DNA of 39,654 nt. It comes from an uncultured bacterium (lineage in GTDB: Bacteria; UBP6; UBA1177). The position numbers and the translations under genes were made by a program. Below the pieces are notes generated by a model, which did no database searches, was not told where the DNA came from, and was given only the letters and a program-made list of their open reading frames with translations. Of the stretch, positions 23,656 to 32,772 are shown piece by piece. The stretch spans positions 1-39,654 of the forward strand of contig CAJOFY010000014.1 of NCBI GenBank assembly GCA_905233945.1, in the 5' to 3' direction. Every line of letters begins with the position of its first letter. Position 1 is the stretch's first letter.

Positions 23656-24555
23656 TCAGAAGAGAAAAACCGCAGACATAAGAAAGTTGTATGTCTGCAT
23701 TTCGTGCCTTGCACCGAAAAGACCGAGTTCGATGTGCGTAGGCGAAACATTGAAAGATGTTGCGATTTCAAACCATTTTATCCGGTAGGCAACCCTGAAA
23801 ACAAAAAATTCGCGGTGGAAAAGGACTCCTTTCGCGCTGTAAAGGGCAACCTCAAAGCCTGAAGAGAAGCGGACATTGTAGATGTCGGTTATGTCAAACT
23901 GGATATTCAGGCTGTACGATTCCCACGGAACCGAGTTTTCGGCAAGTTTCAGGTTTATTCCCTTTTTGAAGCGCGCTCCGAATCTGAGAAATGAGAATCC
24001 GACAGCGAACTGCGCTCCGAAAGCCCATTTTTCCTCCGATGTCGCGAAAAGCGAGATGCTGAAACGGTCGCTTTTTGTTGCCCATGGAAAAAATTCAATA
24101 TTTTCGGTGACTTTTATGCCGCTTTTTAAAAATATCGGTTTTGGTTTTTCTTCTTTTATATCATTATCATTTTCATAAAAACTTTTTTTGAAATCATCCT
24201 GCTGCCGCTTCGAAGAAAGGTCTTTAATTTTTGCCAGCTTCTTGGAATCTTTTGGAATTTTGTCGAAATCCTTGTCTTTTTCATAGATCACGGCAACCAT
24301 TTCATCCATGAGATTGCATACATCTTCGGCAGTTATTTCGTTTATCGGAAGATTTTTTGCAAAACCGTTTTCGGCAACGATCGAAAGGGTGTTTTCGTCC
24401 TGCATTTCTATAAGGAAGCTTATCGAAAATTTCTTTTCCTTATAAAAAGAGGTTATTTTGCCGCGGAGTTCTTCGGAGATGTTTTCGTCAAAAAATATGT
24501 TGGCTGAAAGTGAAAAAGAAAAAAGTAGGAATAGAGTAAATAAAAAAAGTCTCAA
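23656..24555 (-). CDS. Predicted outer-membrane beta-barrel-like protein
   Basis: A 299-residue exported protein with a cleavable signal ('MRLFLFTLFLLFSFSLSA'). Residues about 20-150 are polar and charged, ending in a Lys/Asp-rich hinge. The second half alternates aromatic and polar residues in short strands ('SLNIQFDITDIYNVRFSSGFEVALY') and ends in a terminal Phe ('SAVFLF'), the usual signature of a BAM-assembled barrel. No family is recognised. The start lies 11 bases after the stop of the lipoprotein gene, so the two are cotranscribed and may work together. Confidence 0.75.
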   Translation of the reverse strand: MRLFLFTLFLLFSFSLSANIFFDENISEELRGKITSFYKEKKFSISFLIEMQDENTLSIVAENGFAKNLPINEITAEDVCNLMDEMVAVIYEKDKDFDKIPKDSKKLAKIKDLSSKRQQDDFKKSFYENDNDIKEEKPKPIFLKSGIKVTENIEFFPWATKSDRFSISLFATSEEKWAFGAQFAVGFSFLRFGARFKKGINLKLAENSVPWESYSLNIQFDITDIYNVRFSSGFEVALYSAKGVLFHREFFVFRVAYRIKWFEIATSFNVSPTHIELGLFGARHEMQTYNFLMSAVFLF

Positions 24556-24566
24556 TTCAAATTCCG

Positions 24567-25091
24567 TCAGTCGTTTTTCTGAATAAATCCCATATTTTCC
24601 GAAGTTTCAAGAACATCGGGGTTGCTGCGGTCTATTCCAAGCATAACATCCGAGAAAAACTTGGCTTTTTTCATGTCTTTTTCTTCTATCGCCTTGCGGA
24701 GCGAAACAAAGGCTACGTGCGGAAAAACAATTTTACCGCCTGATATTCTGATCCGTTCGATATTTTTTGTCATATAGAAAGTGTAAAGTTCGGTGCTCCC
24801 TTTTTTATATTTTTTATCGTAAAAAGTGTAGGAAATCGGGACGTATCCGTTTTCTTCGGGAAGAATTTCAAATTCGGACGGTTTGAATACGAAGCAGTAT
24901 TCCTCAAAATCCTTTTCGGAAAACGCGGCCTGTGTGTTTGTATCAAGCAGAAGGTATGCCTTGTGCGTATTTCCGTCAAGACGTGCCTGCATGAAAAGAG
25001 TCGCGGTATCAGGCGATTTTTCCGATTTTGTACATGCGGGAAAAAACAGTGAAAAGAATGTAAAAATAAGAAAAATCTTTTTTAAAATCAT
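24567..25091 (-). CDS. Small predicted lipoprotein
   Basis: A 174-residue protein with a lipoprotein signal ending in 'FPAC' (Cys20). The mature part opens with 'SPDTATLFMQARLDGNTHKAYLLLD', a pattern like DUF4878/NTF2-like lipoproteins in which a helix pair precedes a curved sheet; I am not certain of it. It starts four bases after deoC ends and is followed by the outer-membrane-like gene. Confidence 0.75.
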   Translation of the reverse strand: MILKKIFLIFTFFSLFFPACTKSEKSPDTATLFMQARLDGNTHKAYLLLDTNTQAAFSEKDFEEYCFVFKPSEFEILPEENGYVPISYTFYDKKYKKGSTELYTFYMTKNIERIRISGGKIVFPHVAFVSLRKAIEEKDMKKAKFFSDVMLGIDRSNPDVLETSENMGFIQKND

Positions 25092-25095
25092 AACA

Positions 25096-25869
25096 TTACC
25101 AGTTTTCCATTATTGAAACAGAACTGCTGCAGCCGATCCTGTCGGCTCCGGCTTTCATCATTGCGACGAGTGTCTCCTTGTCCCTGATTCCGCCGGCAGC
25201 CTTCACTCCGAGCCTGTTTCCGGCAATCATTCTTAAAAGTTTCACGTCTTCGGCAGCCGCCTTGCCGTTTACTCCGGTCGAAGTTTTGAGCATGTCGGCT
25301 CCGGCAAAGACCGCAAGAAGCGCCGCATCGATTTTTTCTTCTTCCGAAAGAGCAGATGTTTCAAGTATTACTTTGACGTAAGTTTCCGTTTTTACGGCAC
25401 TTTTTAAAATTTCAAAGCACTCTTTCAATTTTTTGCTTTTTAAAAGGCCGATATTTATTACGACATCTATTTCGTCTGCTCCGTCAGCGACTGCCTGCTT
25501 TGATTCGGCCTCTTTTGCCGCAGCGGTCGAAGCGCCAAGTGGAAAATCGATGACTGTCGCGATTTTGAAAGAGGCATTCTCTTTTTTTCTGAAATCAGCC
25601 GCTGTTTTGATCCATACAGGATTTATGCAGACTGCTTTGAAGCCGTAATTTTCAGCTTCGAGGCAGATTCTGAGAACATCGTTTTCGGCTGCGTTGAAGG
25701 AGAGAATAGTGTGGTCGATCGCTTTCGCGGCGGTTTCTTTTGAAATTTCGGGAACTGTGTATCCTGTGTTCAGATTTTCTTCGATTTTTTTTGCTTCAAC
25801 CGGTGAAATTCCGAGAATATCAGCAAGTTCTTTTGCTCTTTTTGTGATTTTTTCTTTCAAATTATCCAT
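25096..25869 (-). CDS. deoC: Deoxyribose-phosphate aldolase
   Basis: It cleaves 2-deoxyribose-5-phosphate to glyceraldehyde-3-phosphate and acetaldehyde in deoxynucleoside breakdown. The ATG at 25869 has a GGAGAG site and gives 257 residues. The Schiff-base lysine is K195 in 'MLKTSTG', the proton-relay K166 is in 'VKVILE', and 'IDHTILSF' plus 'AAGGIRDKET' complete the barrel. A roughly 45-residue helical extension precedes the core. Its start overlaps the deacetylase 3' end by eight bases. No other deo genes are nearby. Confidence 0.93.
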   Translation of the reverse strand: MDNLKEKITKRAKELADILGISPVEAKKIEENLNTGYTVPEISKETAAKAIDHTILSFNAAENDVLRICLEAENYGFKAVCINPVWIKTAADFRKKENASFKIATVIDFPLGASTAAAKEAESKQAVADGADEIDVVINIGLLKSKKLKECFEILKSAVKTETYVKVILETSALSEEEKIDAALLAVFAGADMLKTSTGVNGKAAAEDVKLLRMIAGNRLGVKAAGGIRDKETLVAMMKAGADRIGCSSSVSIMENW

Positions 25870-26827
25870 TTTTCTCTCCTTTTTTCTGCTGATCAAGTTT
25901 TCCGTTCAGTTTCATTTCAGCAACTTCCGCAAGGGTTTTAAATTCAAATCCCTGATTTTTATAAAAATCTATAACTCTTTGAAATCTTTCTATTTTTCTT
26001 CCGAGTGAGAAGGCCAGGTCGGGCTGCTTTCCTTTCAGCGGATCAAAGTCGGACGACTCTCCGGCATCGCAGAGGTCTATTCCGTGGGCTTCGATGTTGA
26101 TGAAACTTCTGCTTTTCGAGATTTTAAGCATCCAGCCCAGCAGGAATGAGGGGAATGTGATTATTGAAGTTCCGATGAGCGGGATGTTTGCGATAGGAAA
26201 GAGCGAAGTCATCGGCAGCTCGACGAAATTTCCCTCTTTTTTCGTGTCACGCACGGTTTTATCAATAAATTCAGGCGTGTATTTCCCGAAAGCGTCTGCG
26301 AACGATGAAATTATCGATTTCGAGTTGTGGCCGGAAAGTTTTTTCAGGTTTATGAGAAGCCATTTTGCAATGTAGTATGAAATCGACGGGAAAAGTGATG
26401 AATCGTAAGTGTAACCGACTGATTTTAATACTGAAATCAATTCTTCTGAAGAGTTGTAGCCCGGACTTCTGAACCCTTTGCAGACTATCCCGGCAGTCTC
26501 TTCAAGAAAATCCTTGTTCTTTTTTATTTCCTGAAAAATCTCCTCTTTCGGAAGCCTTGTAAGCTGATAGTTGTGAGAAAACGAGTGGTCTGCGATTTCG
26601 TGTCCGCTGCGGACTATTTCCTGTAAAATTCCGCTGTTTTTTGCATCGAATCCGTGGGCCGTAATGAAAAAAGTCCCTTTAACCGAATTTTTGTCAAAAA
26701 GTTCGATGAATCTTCTGATTCCGTGAATGTACACTGGATCTTCGGCGATTCCTGAAGTTTCGATTCCGTGTATCGCGTAGTAACAGACTAGCGGATCGAC
26801 ATCGACATTTATACATGCAGTTTTCAT
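25862..26827 (-). CDS. Polysaccharide deacetylase family protein
   Basis: A NodB-fold (CE4-type) carbohydrate N-deacetylase candidate of 321 residues. The ATG at 26827 follows a GGAGG site. Motif 1 is 'NVDVD' (D9, D11), motif 2 the metal-binding H81-S-F-S-H85, and motif 3 'RSPGY' at 120-124. No signal peptide is seen, so it may act in the cytoplasm on a lipid-linked sugar precursor, like ArnD- or DUF3473-type relatives. The stop of the GNAT gene lies just upstream of its start. Its target is unknown. Confidence 0.87.
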   Translation of the reverse strand: MKTACINVDVDPLVCYYAIHGIETSGIAEDPVYIHGIRRFIELFDKNSVKGTFFITAHGFDAKNSGILQEIVRSGHEIADHSFSHNYQLTRLPKEEIFQEIKKNKDFLEETAGIVCKGFRSPGYNSSEELISVLKSVGYTYDSSLFPSISYYIAKWLLINLKKLSGHNSKSIISSFADAFGKYTPEFIDKTVRDTKKEGNFVELPMTSLFPIANIPLIGTSIITFPSFLLGWMLKISKSRSFINIEAHGIDLCDAGESSDFDPLKGKQPDLAFSLGRKIERFQRVIDFYKNQGFEFKTLAEVAEMKLNGKLDQQKKGEKNG

Positions 26828-26838
26828 GAATGCCTCCT

Positions 26839-27267
26839 TCATGCGGAAGTTTTTCTCATTTCCAGGTAGGGAAGGCGCGTCATCCGGCAGATTCCGCTTC
26901 CCACAATTTCAAATCCGTGTTTTTGGTAAAACCCGACCGCCCTTTTGTTGTCAGCATAAACCTGAAGTGAAATCTCGTCTTTTCCGGCAGTCGCCGAGTT
27001 TAAAAGCTCTGAGCCGATTCCTTTGTTCCAGTATTCGGGCAGGACAAAAAGTCCTTCGATGTAGTCCTGCGAACAGGCGATGATTCCGACTGCTTTTCCT
27101 TCACGCTCGCAGACAAGACTCCGGCAGCTTCTTATGGTTTTTGCAATAAAGTTTCTGCTGTCATGTCTGAAAAAATCAGGTCCGACTTTCAGGGAAACGG
27201 CGCTGTTTGACCTTTCGTAAACATTTCTGATGTCGTGCAGATCTGATTCCCTGAAATTTCTTATCAT
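26839..27267 (-). CDS. GNAT-family N-acetyltransferase
   Basis: A single GNAT domain of about 142 residues with the acetyl-CoA-binding signature 'LFVLPEYWNKGIGSELLN' (Q/RxxGxG/A type) and the C-terminal 'LQVYADNKRAVGFYQKHGFEIVG'. The substrate is unknown. I place the start at the ATG at 27267; a GTG two codons earlier (27273) is also possible and neither has a strong ribosome site. It follows the ankyrin gene by about 27 bases and precedes the deacetylase. Confidence 0.88.
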   Translation of the reverse strand: MIRNFRESDLHDIRNVYERSNSAVSLKVGPDFFRHDSRNFIAKTIRSCRSLVCEREGKAVGIIACSQDYIEGLFVLPEYWNKGIGSELLNSATAGKDEISLQVYADNKRAVGFYQKHGFEIVGSGICRMTRLPYLEMRKTSA

Positions 27268-27294
27268 CAGCACAATAGTTTGAATTTATTGCTG

Positions 27295-30174
27295 TTATTC
27301 ATAAGCTCCGGCTCTTTTCAGCATATCGACGATATGGTAGTTTCCGGTGTATTGAGCCCTTGTCAGAGCAGTTCTTCCTTTGTCATCCTTTGCGTTTATG
27401 TCGGCTTTCTTGGAAATGAGGAACTGAACGACTTTCTCAAAACCCCTGCCTGCGGCAATCATCAGCGGAGTGCTTTTTTGCTTGTCGAGGATTTTGAAGT
27501 CCGCCCCTTTGTTGAGAATCAGAAGAACAACATGTTCCTCACGTTTCGTGCAGGCATAGAGAAGAACCGTTTCGCCTTCTTTGTTTTTTGCTTCAAGGTC
27601 TGCACCTGCCGCAAGAAGCATGTCGATCATCTTTGCGTCCCCGTTGCGTACCGCATACCAGAGCGGGAAGAGCCCGTCAGGGAATCTGCGGTTTACCGAA
27701 ATCTGACGCTGAATGAGGTTCTCCGCGATGTCGTGATAGCTGTTCAGCGTTGCATAAGCCAGAAGTTCGTCCTGCTCGGAACGTTTTTCGATAAGCGCCT
27801 CTTTGTTGAGGAGATAGAGGACGACATCGTGCCTGTTCTCTCTTTTGGCGAGAATGAGCGCAGTGTCGCCGTTCTTGTCGGCGGCGTCTATCGCGGCACC
27901 TTTTTCGGTGAAAGTTTTCACGAATTTAATGTGTCCTTTCTTTGCCGCAACGATAAGCGGTGTCTCGCCGTTGTTGTTAGCCTTGTTGAGATCTGCATCC
28001 CTGCTGAGAAGAAGCTCCGTTATATCGTCGAAATTCTTGTGAAGCGAAATGAGAAGCGGCGTGTTGCCGTACATATCGGAGGAGTTGACAAACGATCCGT
28101 GCTCAAGGAAGAGCTTTACAAGTCCTGTGTTGCCTCGTGAAGCCGCGACAAGAATCGGTGAGTTGCCTTCGTTGTCCTTGAGGTCGATTTTCGCGTCGTT
28201 TTTGACGAGCATATGGACCATTCTTGGTTTGTCGGCAAGGACTGCGGACATAAGCGCCGTTCTCTTTTTGTTGTCCATCAGATTGACGTTGGCGCCGTGC
28301 GTGATAAGCGTGTTGGCAACTTCTTTCTTGTCGTTTTCAACTGCCCACATAAGGACGGTTTTGCCGTTTTTGTCTTTGATGTTCATGTTCGCCTTGCCTT
28401 CAGCCAGAACCTCGATCATGTCGCGGTTGTTGGTGAAAGCCGCGATCCAAAGCGCGCTGAGACCGTCGCTGAACTTGGTGTTTACGTTGACGCCCGTTTC
28501 GATAAGCGCTTTTACAAGCTCACCGTCGCCGATTACAAGGCCGCGCTGCATGAGAAATACTGCTTCCTGCTGTTTCAGTTTTGCGCCGTGGCTCCCTAAA
28601 AGTTTTGCCATTTCGTATTTTCGTCTTTCCATGCAGTATGTGATGAGATTTTTGCCGGTTTTGTCGGTTATGTCGGCTTTTGCCCCGGCTTTGAGAAGAA
28701 GTTCTGCGATATCGGTTCTTTCCTTGACTGCGGCATACCAGAGAAGCGTAAGTCCGTCTTCATAAACTCTGTTCACGTTGACTTTGAGGAAAGTGAGCGA
28801 GCGGACTTTATCGACATCCTCGCTGATTACAGCCTGTTTCAGCATCGAATCGGCATCGGGCGAAGCAAAGCGGACACCCGATTTTATAAGTCTGTCGATA
28901 ACTTCGGTGTTTCCTGTTTCTATTGCCCAGACAAGGATCGATTGTCCCGCCGAATCCTTTATTTCAACGTTGACGCCCCCTTTGAGATATTCGTCAAAAG
29001 CATTCCACGCCTTCTTTTCCGCAGCAAGCCAGAGAACTGTTCTGCCGTTTTCAAATGTGAGGTTGAGCATACTTTTCTGCTTTGTAACGATTGAAGCGAG
29101 CCAAGCATCGTCCTTTTCAACTGAAACACGCATCAGAGCTGCGCATTCTGTCGACGAAAGCAGCGCGCCTCTGCCTGTAAAGTAGCCTGCCATGATTTTC
29201 TGACCGCCCAGAACGGATGCGAGAAGCGGCGAAAGCCCTGTTTTGTCGTGGTAATTTATGCTTGCACCTTTTTCTAAAAGCTCTTTCGCATGGTCGAGAT
29301 CACCCGATTTTGCGGCTGAAACGAGCTCGTTGTTGACGTCTTCAAGACTTTTTATGACGGGGATCAGTGTGATTTTTTTCTCAGCTTTTTTGCCGGAGAG
29401 GATTTCGATTGCTTCGTCTTTTGTTGTGTGACCTGCAAGCTCGAACCTGACTGTGTGGGTGCCTGGTTCGATGTCGTTTATAGTGCACGGAACTATGCAG
29501 CTTTTCGGTGAGGTTCCGGAAACATCAAGAGTAACTTTTACACCTTGTTTTTCGGATGAAAACGCTGCCGAGCCAGGAAGAATGACTACCGGAGCCGGTG
29601 CCGGAGCAGCAGGTTCCTCGGGTACGACATAATCTTCTTTCGGAGCTGTCTCCTTGAAATTTTCGGCTTTGTATTTTTCGAGTTCCTTGTTTTCTTCGAC
29701 AAAAACCGGAGTTTCTGTCTTTTTGCCGTGGATCATCAGAACAACTGCTTCAAGTGCGCTTTTCATTCCGGCAGCAGTTCCGTTGAAATCAGTTGCTCCT
29801 GCTTCAGTCTTTCTTTTGCCGTCAACGTAGATGTAATTTACGGTGAGGGTGAAAATTCCGGCAAAATATTCAACCGAGGGAAGAACAATAATATCGGCCT
29901 TCAGAGCTTTTCCGATTTCAACCTGGCACTCCATCTGGTTACATTTTGACCATTCAGGGGAGCGTTTTTTTACGTCGGTAAGCGTGCTGTCGGGAATTAT
30001 AGTGTATTTGCCAATACTTTTCAGAAGCTGCGTGATGTATTCTTTAGAGCCTTTCACGACATCCGGATGAATCTTGCCTGTGTTGTCAGCGGTGTCCATG
30101 ACAACGAGCGTTTCGGCAAACAGACCTGAAGTGACAATAAAAACAAGGAATAAAATCCCAAACAGTTTTTTCAT
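27295..30174 (-). CDS. Exported PEGA and ankyrin-repeat protein
   Basis: A 959-residue secreted or periplasmic protein. The ATG at 30174 follows GGAGG and gives a cleavable signal peptide (1-20, 'SGLFA'). Residues about 21-150 look like the N-terminal domain of TolB/CsgG-type lipoproteins ('VVMDTADNTG', 'LKADIIVLPSVEYF'). A Pro/Ala/Glu linker leads to a PEGA-type domain (about 198-272, 'PCTINDIEPGTHTVRFELAGH'), and from about 280 to the end some twenty ankyrin repeats run ('G.TPL..A...G....V..L...GA'). Ankyrin arrays bind proteins or peptides; the partner is unknown. Confidence 0.9.
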   Translation of the reverse strand: MKKLFGILFLVFIVTSGLFAETLVVMDTADNTGKIHPDVVKGSKEYITQLLKSIGKYTIIPDSTLTDVKKRSPEWSKCNQMECQVEIGKALKADIIVLPSVEYFAGIFTLTVNYIYVDGKRKTEAGATDFNGTAAGMKSALEAVVLMIHGKKTETPVFVEENKELEKYKAENFKETAPKEDYVVPEEPAAPAPAPVVILPGSAAFSSEKQGVKVTLDVSGTSPKSCIVPCTINDIEPGTHTVRFELAGHTTKDEAIEILSGKKAEKKITLIPVIKSLEDVNNELVSAAKSGDLDHAKELLEKGASINYHDKTGLSPLLASVLGGQKIMAGYFTGRGALLSSTECAALMRVSVEKDDAWLASIVTKQKSMLNLTFENGRTVLWLAAEKKAWNAFDEYLKGGVNVEIKDSAGQSILVWAIETGNTEVIDRLIKSGVRFASPDADSMLKQAVISEDVDKVRSLTFLKVNVNRVYEDGLTLLWYAAVKERTDIAELLLKAGAKADITDKTGKNLITYCMERRKYEMAKLLGSHGAKLKQQEAVFLMQRGLVIGDGELVKALIETGVNVNTKFSDGLSALWIAAFTNNRDMIEVLAEGKANMNIKDKNGKTVLMWAVENDKKEVANTLITHGANVNLMDNKKRTALMSAVLADKPRMVHMLVKNDAKIDLKDNEGNSPILVAASRGNTGLVKLFLEHGSFVNSSDMYGNTPLLISLHKNFDDITELLLSRDADLNKANNNGETPLIVAAKKGHIKFVKTFTEKGAAIDAADKNGDTALILAKRENRHDVVLYLLNKEALIEKRSEQDELLAYATLNSYHDIAENLIQRQISVNRRFPDGLFPLWYAVRNGDAKMIDMLLAAGADLEAKNKEGETVLLYACTKREEHVVLLILNKGADFKILDKQKSTPLMIAAGRGFEKVVQFLISKKADINAKDDKGRTALTRAQYTGNYHIVDMLKRAGAYE

Positions 30175-30203
30175 AAAATCCTCCACACACAAAAAGACTG
30201 AAG

Positions 30204-30231
30204 ACTATACTTCAAAGAATTTTTATTTAAA
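30204..30231 (-). promoter_or_regulatory. Candidate promoter of the PEGA/ankyrin gene
   Basis: Minus strand: TTTAAA (30231-30226), a 16-base spacer, TATAGT (30209-30204). It lies about 30 bases before the ATG and downstream of the palindromic element at 30241-30300, which would separate it from ribE transcription. Confidence 0.4.
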
Positions 30232-30240
30232 GAAAATTCC

Positions 30241-30300
30241 GCGCGCTATGTCGCCGTGACGATGTAAAGGCGTAACTACGTGACATCGAAGGCGCGCGCC
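30241..30300. repeat. Nested inverted-repeat element downstream of ribE, REP-like copy B
   Basis: GCGCGC at 30241-30246 can pair with GCGCGC at 30292-30297, and ATGTC at 30248-30252 with GACAT at 30282-30286. The inner part (30253-30280) resembles copy A at 22560-22584. It begins three bases beyond the ribE stop (minus strand). It could be a terminator-like or mRNA-stabilising stem, or a member of a dispersed family. Confidence 0.5.
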
Positions 30301-30302
30301 AT

Positions 30303-30929
30303 TCAGAGTTTTTCAATGAGTGATTCAAAATCGGCGTTCCCGGCTTTTTTCACCATTTTCGCCGCATATTTTCCCAGAATATCGAACTCAAGGTTGATTG
30401 ATGTGCCGGTTTTAAGGATTTTCCCGAACGAAGTCCGTTTCATTGTTTCGGGAATAAGCGAGATTTTGAAGGAGTTTCCGGCGAGCTCAGCGATAGTTAG
30501 GCTCACTCCGTTTACCGCAATCGAGCCGCGCGGCACTGTGAAATTCTCAAAATTTTTGTCAAAAACAATCTTTATTTCTGTCCCGTCACCGATTTTGTTT
30601 ATTTCGGCGACTTTTCCGCAAGAATCTACATGACCCTGCACGATGTGTCCGTCAAATCTGCCGTTTGCAGGCATCGCCCTCTCTAAATTGACAGTCGTTC
30701 CAGGTTTATAGTTCCCGGCAATCGTCTTATTGAGGGTTGATTTTGATACAAAAAACAATATGTTTTCGTTGGAAAACTTTTCAACGGTGAGACATATCCC
30801 GTCAACTGCTATCGAATCCCCTGTTTTTATATTATTTCCAAACGGATTCTTTATACCGATACGGCATTCAGTTCCACTTTTTTCAACTCTTGTTATTTCT
30901 GAAACGGCTTCGATTATTCCTGTAAACAT
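30303..30929 (-). CDS. ribE: Riboflavin synthase, alpha subunit
   Basis: It dismutates two 6,7-dimethyl-8-ribityllumazine molecules into riboflavin. Diagnostic features are the opening 'MFTGIIE' and two tandem lumazine-binding domains: the first with 'GDSIAVDGICLTV' and 'GRFDGHIVQGHVD', the second with 'GSIAVNGVSLTIAE' and 'NLEFDILGKY'. At 208 residues it has the normal length. GGAGG precedes the ATG. It stands alone, without other rib genes, and I see no FMN riboswitch in the 193 bases before it. The gene is divergent from the ankyrin lipoprotein. Confidence 0.95.
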   Translation of the reverse strand: MFTGIIEAVSEITRVEKSGTECRIGIKNPFGNNIKTGDSIAVDGICLTVEKFSNENILFFVSKSTLNKTIAGNYKPGTTVNLERAMPANGRFDGHIVQGHVDSCGKVAEINKIGDGTEIKIVFDKNFENFTVPRGSIAVNGVSLTIAELAGNSFKISLIPETMKRTSFGKILKTGTSINLEFDILGKYAAKMVKKAGNADFESLIEKL

Positions 30930-31053
30930 TTTCCTCCGGCTTGAAAATTTCTGTGAAAAATCAAAAAATCAGGCAAATATAGAAAAAAAAGAGCAAAGAA
31001 AAAGTTTTTTTGGAAAAAATTGAGAGTGCATGAGGCATTTTAGTATAAAAAAA

Positions 31054-31082
31054 TTGATAAAATATAATCTTATGGTTATAAA
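31054..31082 (+). promoter_or_regulatory. Promoter of the ankyrin lipoprotein gene
   Basis: TTGATA (31054-31059), a 17-base spacer, TATAAA (31077-31082), giving a start near 31089 and a 34-base leader. The rest of the ribE-ankyrin gap (30930-31053) is AT-rich, and I saw no clear minus-strand promoter for ribE in it. Confidence 0.6.
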
Positions 31083-31122
31083 GCGGCGGTTTTTTGTGTT
31101 TACTTAACTTTTGGAGTTAAAA

Positions 31123-32733
31123 ATGAAAAAATTTTTCGTGATTTTGATTTGTCTGCTTTCCATGATTGCATGCGGAGACGGCAAGGATCCGATGATGAAG
31201 AAAATGGAAGAGGCCGCTGAAAGAAACAAAGCCTACAAAGAGGCTGAAGAAGCTAAAAAGAAAGAAAAACCGAAATTCGTCGATGACGAAATCAAAGAGG
31301 AGCTTCCTGCAATCGTAGACGCTGCGGCGAAAGGTAATCTGGCTGCTGTAAAAGCCGAGATCGGCAAGGGAACTCTCGTCGATACGAAGGACGGACGCAG
31401 CAGAACGGCCCTCTACGTGGCTGCTTCGGAAGGCAAAAAAGATGTCGCTGCCTATCTCATTGAAGAAGGGGCTAACGTCAACACGAAGCGCGACGACGGC
31501 GACACTCCGCTCATGGCTGCTGCAAGAAGAGGCGACAAAGAACTCGTTGAAGCACTTGTCAATGCAAATGCCGACATCGCTCAGGCCGACAACTTCGGCA
31601 GAACCCCGCTTATGATGGCTGCCCAGAGCGGTTCGAAAGAACTCATTGACTATATGCTTTCAAAGGGTGCAGACCTCAACGCAACTGACAAATACGAGCT
31701 TTCGGCTCTTATTTTCGCTATGAAAGCGCACAAAATGGACCTTGCGAAGTATTTGCTCGGCAAAGGTGCTAAAGTCTGGAAACAGAAACCTCTCGTAATC
31801 AAGGAAAAACCCCTCGTTCTCAAAATCGAAGGCAAAGTACAGCCCGGAATGGAGGAAGTCATCGAGAATCTTGACAAGAAAGACGTCCATCTCCGCCAGA
31901 AAACAGAGCTTTTCTACGCTGTTGAAACCGGTGATCTCGATCTCGTAAAACTTCTCGTCCAGAAAGGCTCTCCTGTTCTTGTTGATGATGTCGAGCAGAG
32001 CAGAGAAACGATAATTTATGAATTCGGGCAGGGCAAGGAAGAAGAACGCGATATGCTTTTCCAGAGAAAAGTCACGAGAACTTCCTATGACCGCGACCAG
32101 AAAAACCTTCTTCACTATGCGGCTGAAGGCGGATATGTCGAAATCATGAAGTTCCTCATCTCCAAAGGCGCAAGACTTGAAGAGACCGACGGCGAAAATG
32201 TCCGCGGACCGCTTTTCTATGTCGTAGCTCAGGAAGTTGACCCGAAAGATCCCGGCAAAGAGGCGAGACTTGTCGCAACTGCCGACTACATCATCGAAGA
32301 AGGCAAAAAGACCTGGACGAAGAGAGTCAGACTTACCAAAAAAGAACTCGACAAGATGAGAGAAAAGGAAAAATCGAAAAACTGGTGGGAAAAGAACCCG
32401 TTCGATACCGAATGGAAAGATGTCACCGCTCCGAAAGTCGATATCGAGGAATATGACTACGAAGGCTGGCACGTTCTTGCTCTTGCCGCTAAATACGGTC
32501 ACACCGACATCGTAAAACTTCTCATCAAAAAAGGCGCGAACATCAACCATAAAGAGAGAAAGATGGGAAATACCGCGCTTATTTATTCGAGAGTCGGAAA
32601 ATTCAAAGAGATGGAAGAATTCCTTCTTGCAAACTGCGCTAAGGAAGGCATCAACTTCGACCACGAAGAGCTTGCGAAACAGGGCTGGAAATGCGTTGAC
32701 GGAAAGGAAGTCTTCGAAAAACCGGCTGAATAA
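31123..32733 (+). CDS. Ankyrin-repeat lipoprotein
   Basis: The ATG at 31123 follows TTGGAG and yields a lipoprotein signal with lipobox 'MIAC' (Cys17). Residues about 20-60 are a charged coiled-coil-like helix rich in Lys and Glu. Ankyrin repeats run from about 62 to 210, resume around 260-370, and a last group lies near 440-510; the stretches between are charged linkers with no recognised fold. It differs from the PEGA/ankyrin protein across ribE in domain build and in being lipid-anchored. Anchoring with a peptide-binding repeat surface suggests an envelope scaffolding role, which is inference. The length is 536 residues. Confidence 0.88.
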   Translation: MKKFFVILICLLSMIACGDGKDPMMKKMEEAAERNKAYKEAEEAKKKEKPKFVDDEIKEELPAIVDAAAKGNLAAVKAEIGKGTLVDTKDGRSRTALYVAASEGKKDVAAYLIEEGANVNTKRDDGDTPLMAAARRGDKELVEALVNANADIAQADNFGRTPLMMAAQSGSKELIDYMLSKGADLNATDKYELSALIFAMKAHKMDLAKYLLGKGAKVWKQKPLVIKEKPLVLKIEGKVQPGMEEVIENLDKKDVHLRQKTELFYAVETGDLDLVKLLVQKGSPVLVDDVEQSRETIIYEFGQGKEEERDMLFQRKVTRTSYDRDQKNLLHYAAEGGYVEIMKFLISKGARLEETDGENVRGPLFYVVAQEVDPKDPGKEARLVATADYIIEEGKKTWTKRVRLTKKELDKMREKEKSKNWWEKNPFDTEWKDVTAPKVDIEEYDYEGWHVLALAAKYGHTDIVKLLIKKGANINHKERKMGNTALIYSRVGKFKEMEEFLLANCAKEGINFDHEELAKQGWKCVDGKEVFEKPAE

Positions 32734-32772
32734 TTTCTCTTTTTTTTAATCCAAATAATTCCGAGGCATTAT

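Noticed and set aside
27280-28140. A 286-residue open frame on the plus strand opposite the ankyrin gene
   Set aside because: It results from codon bias over a repeat-coding region; the minus strand gives clean ankyrin repeats.
30930-31053. Possible FMN riboswitch upstream of ribE
   Set aside because: No conserved RFN-element blocks are seen, the stretch is AT-rich, and the leader before ribE looks too plain for an aptamer.
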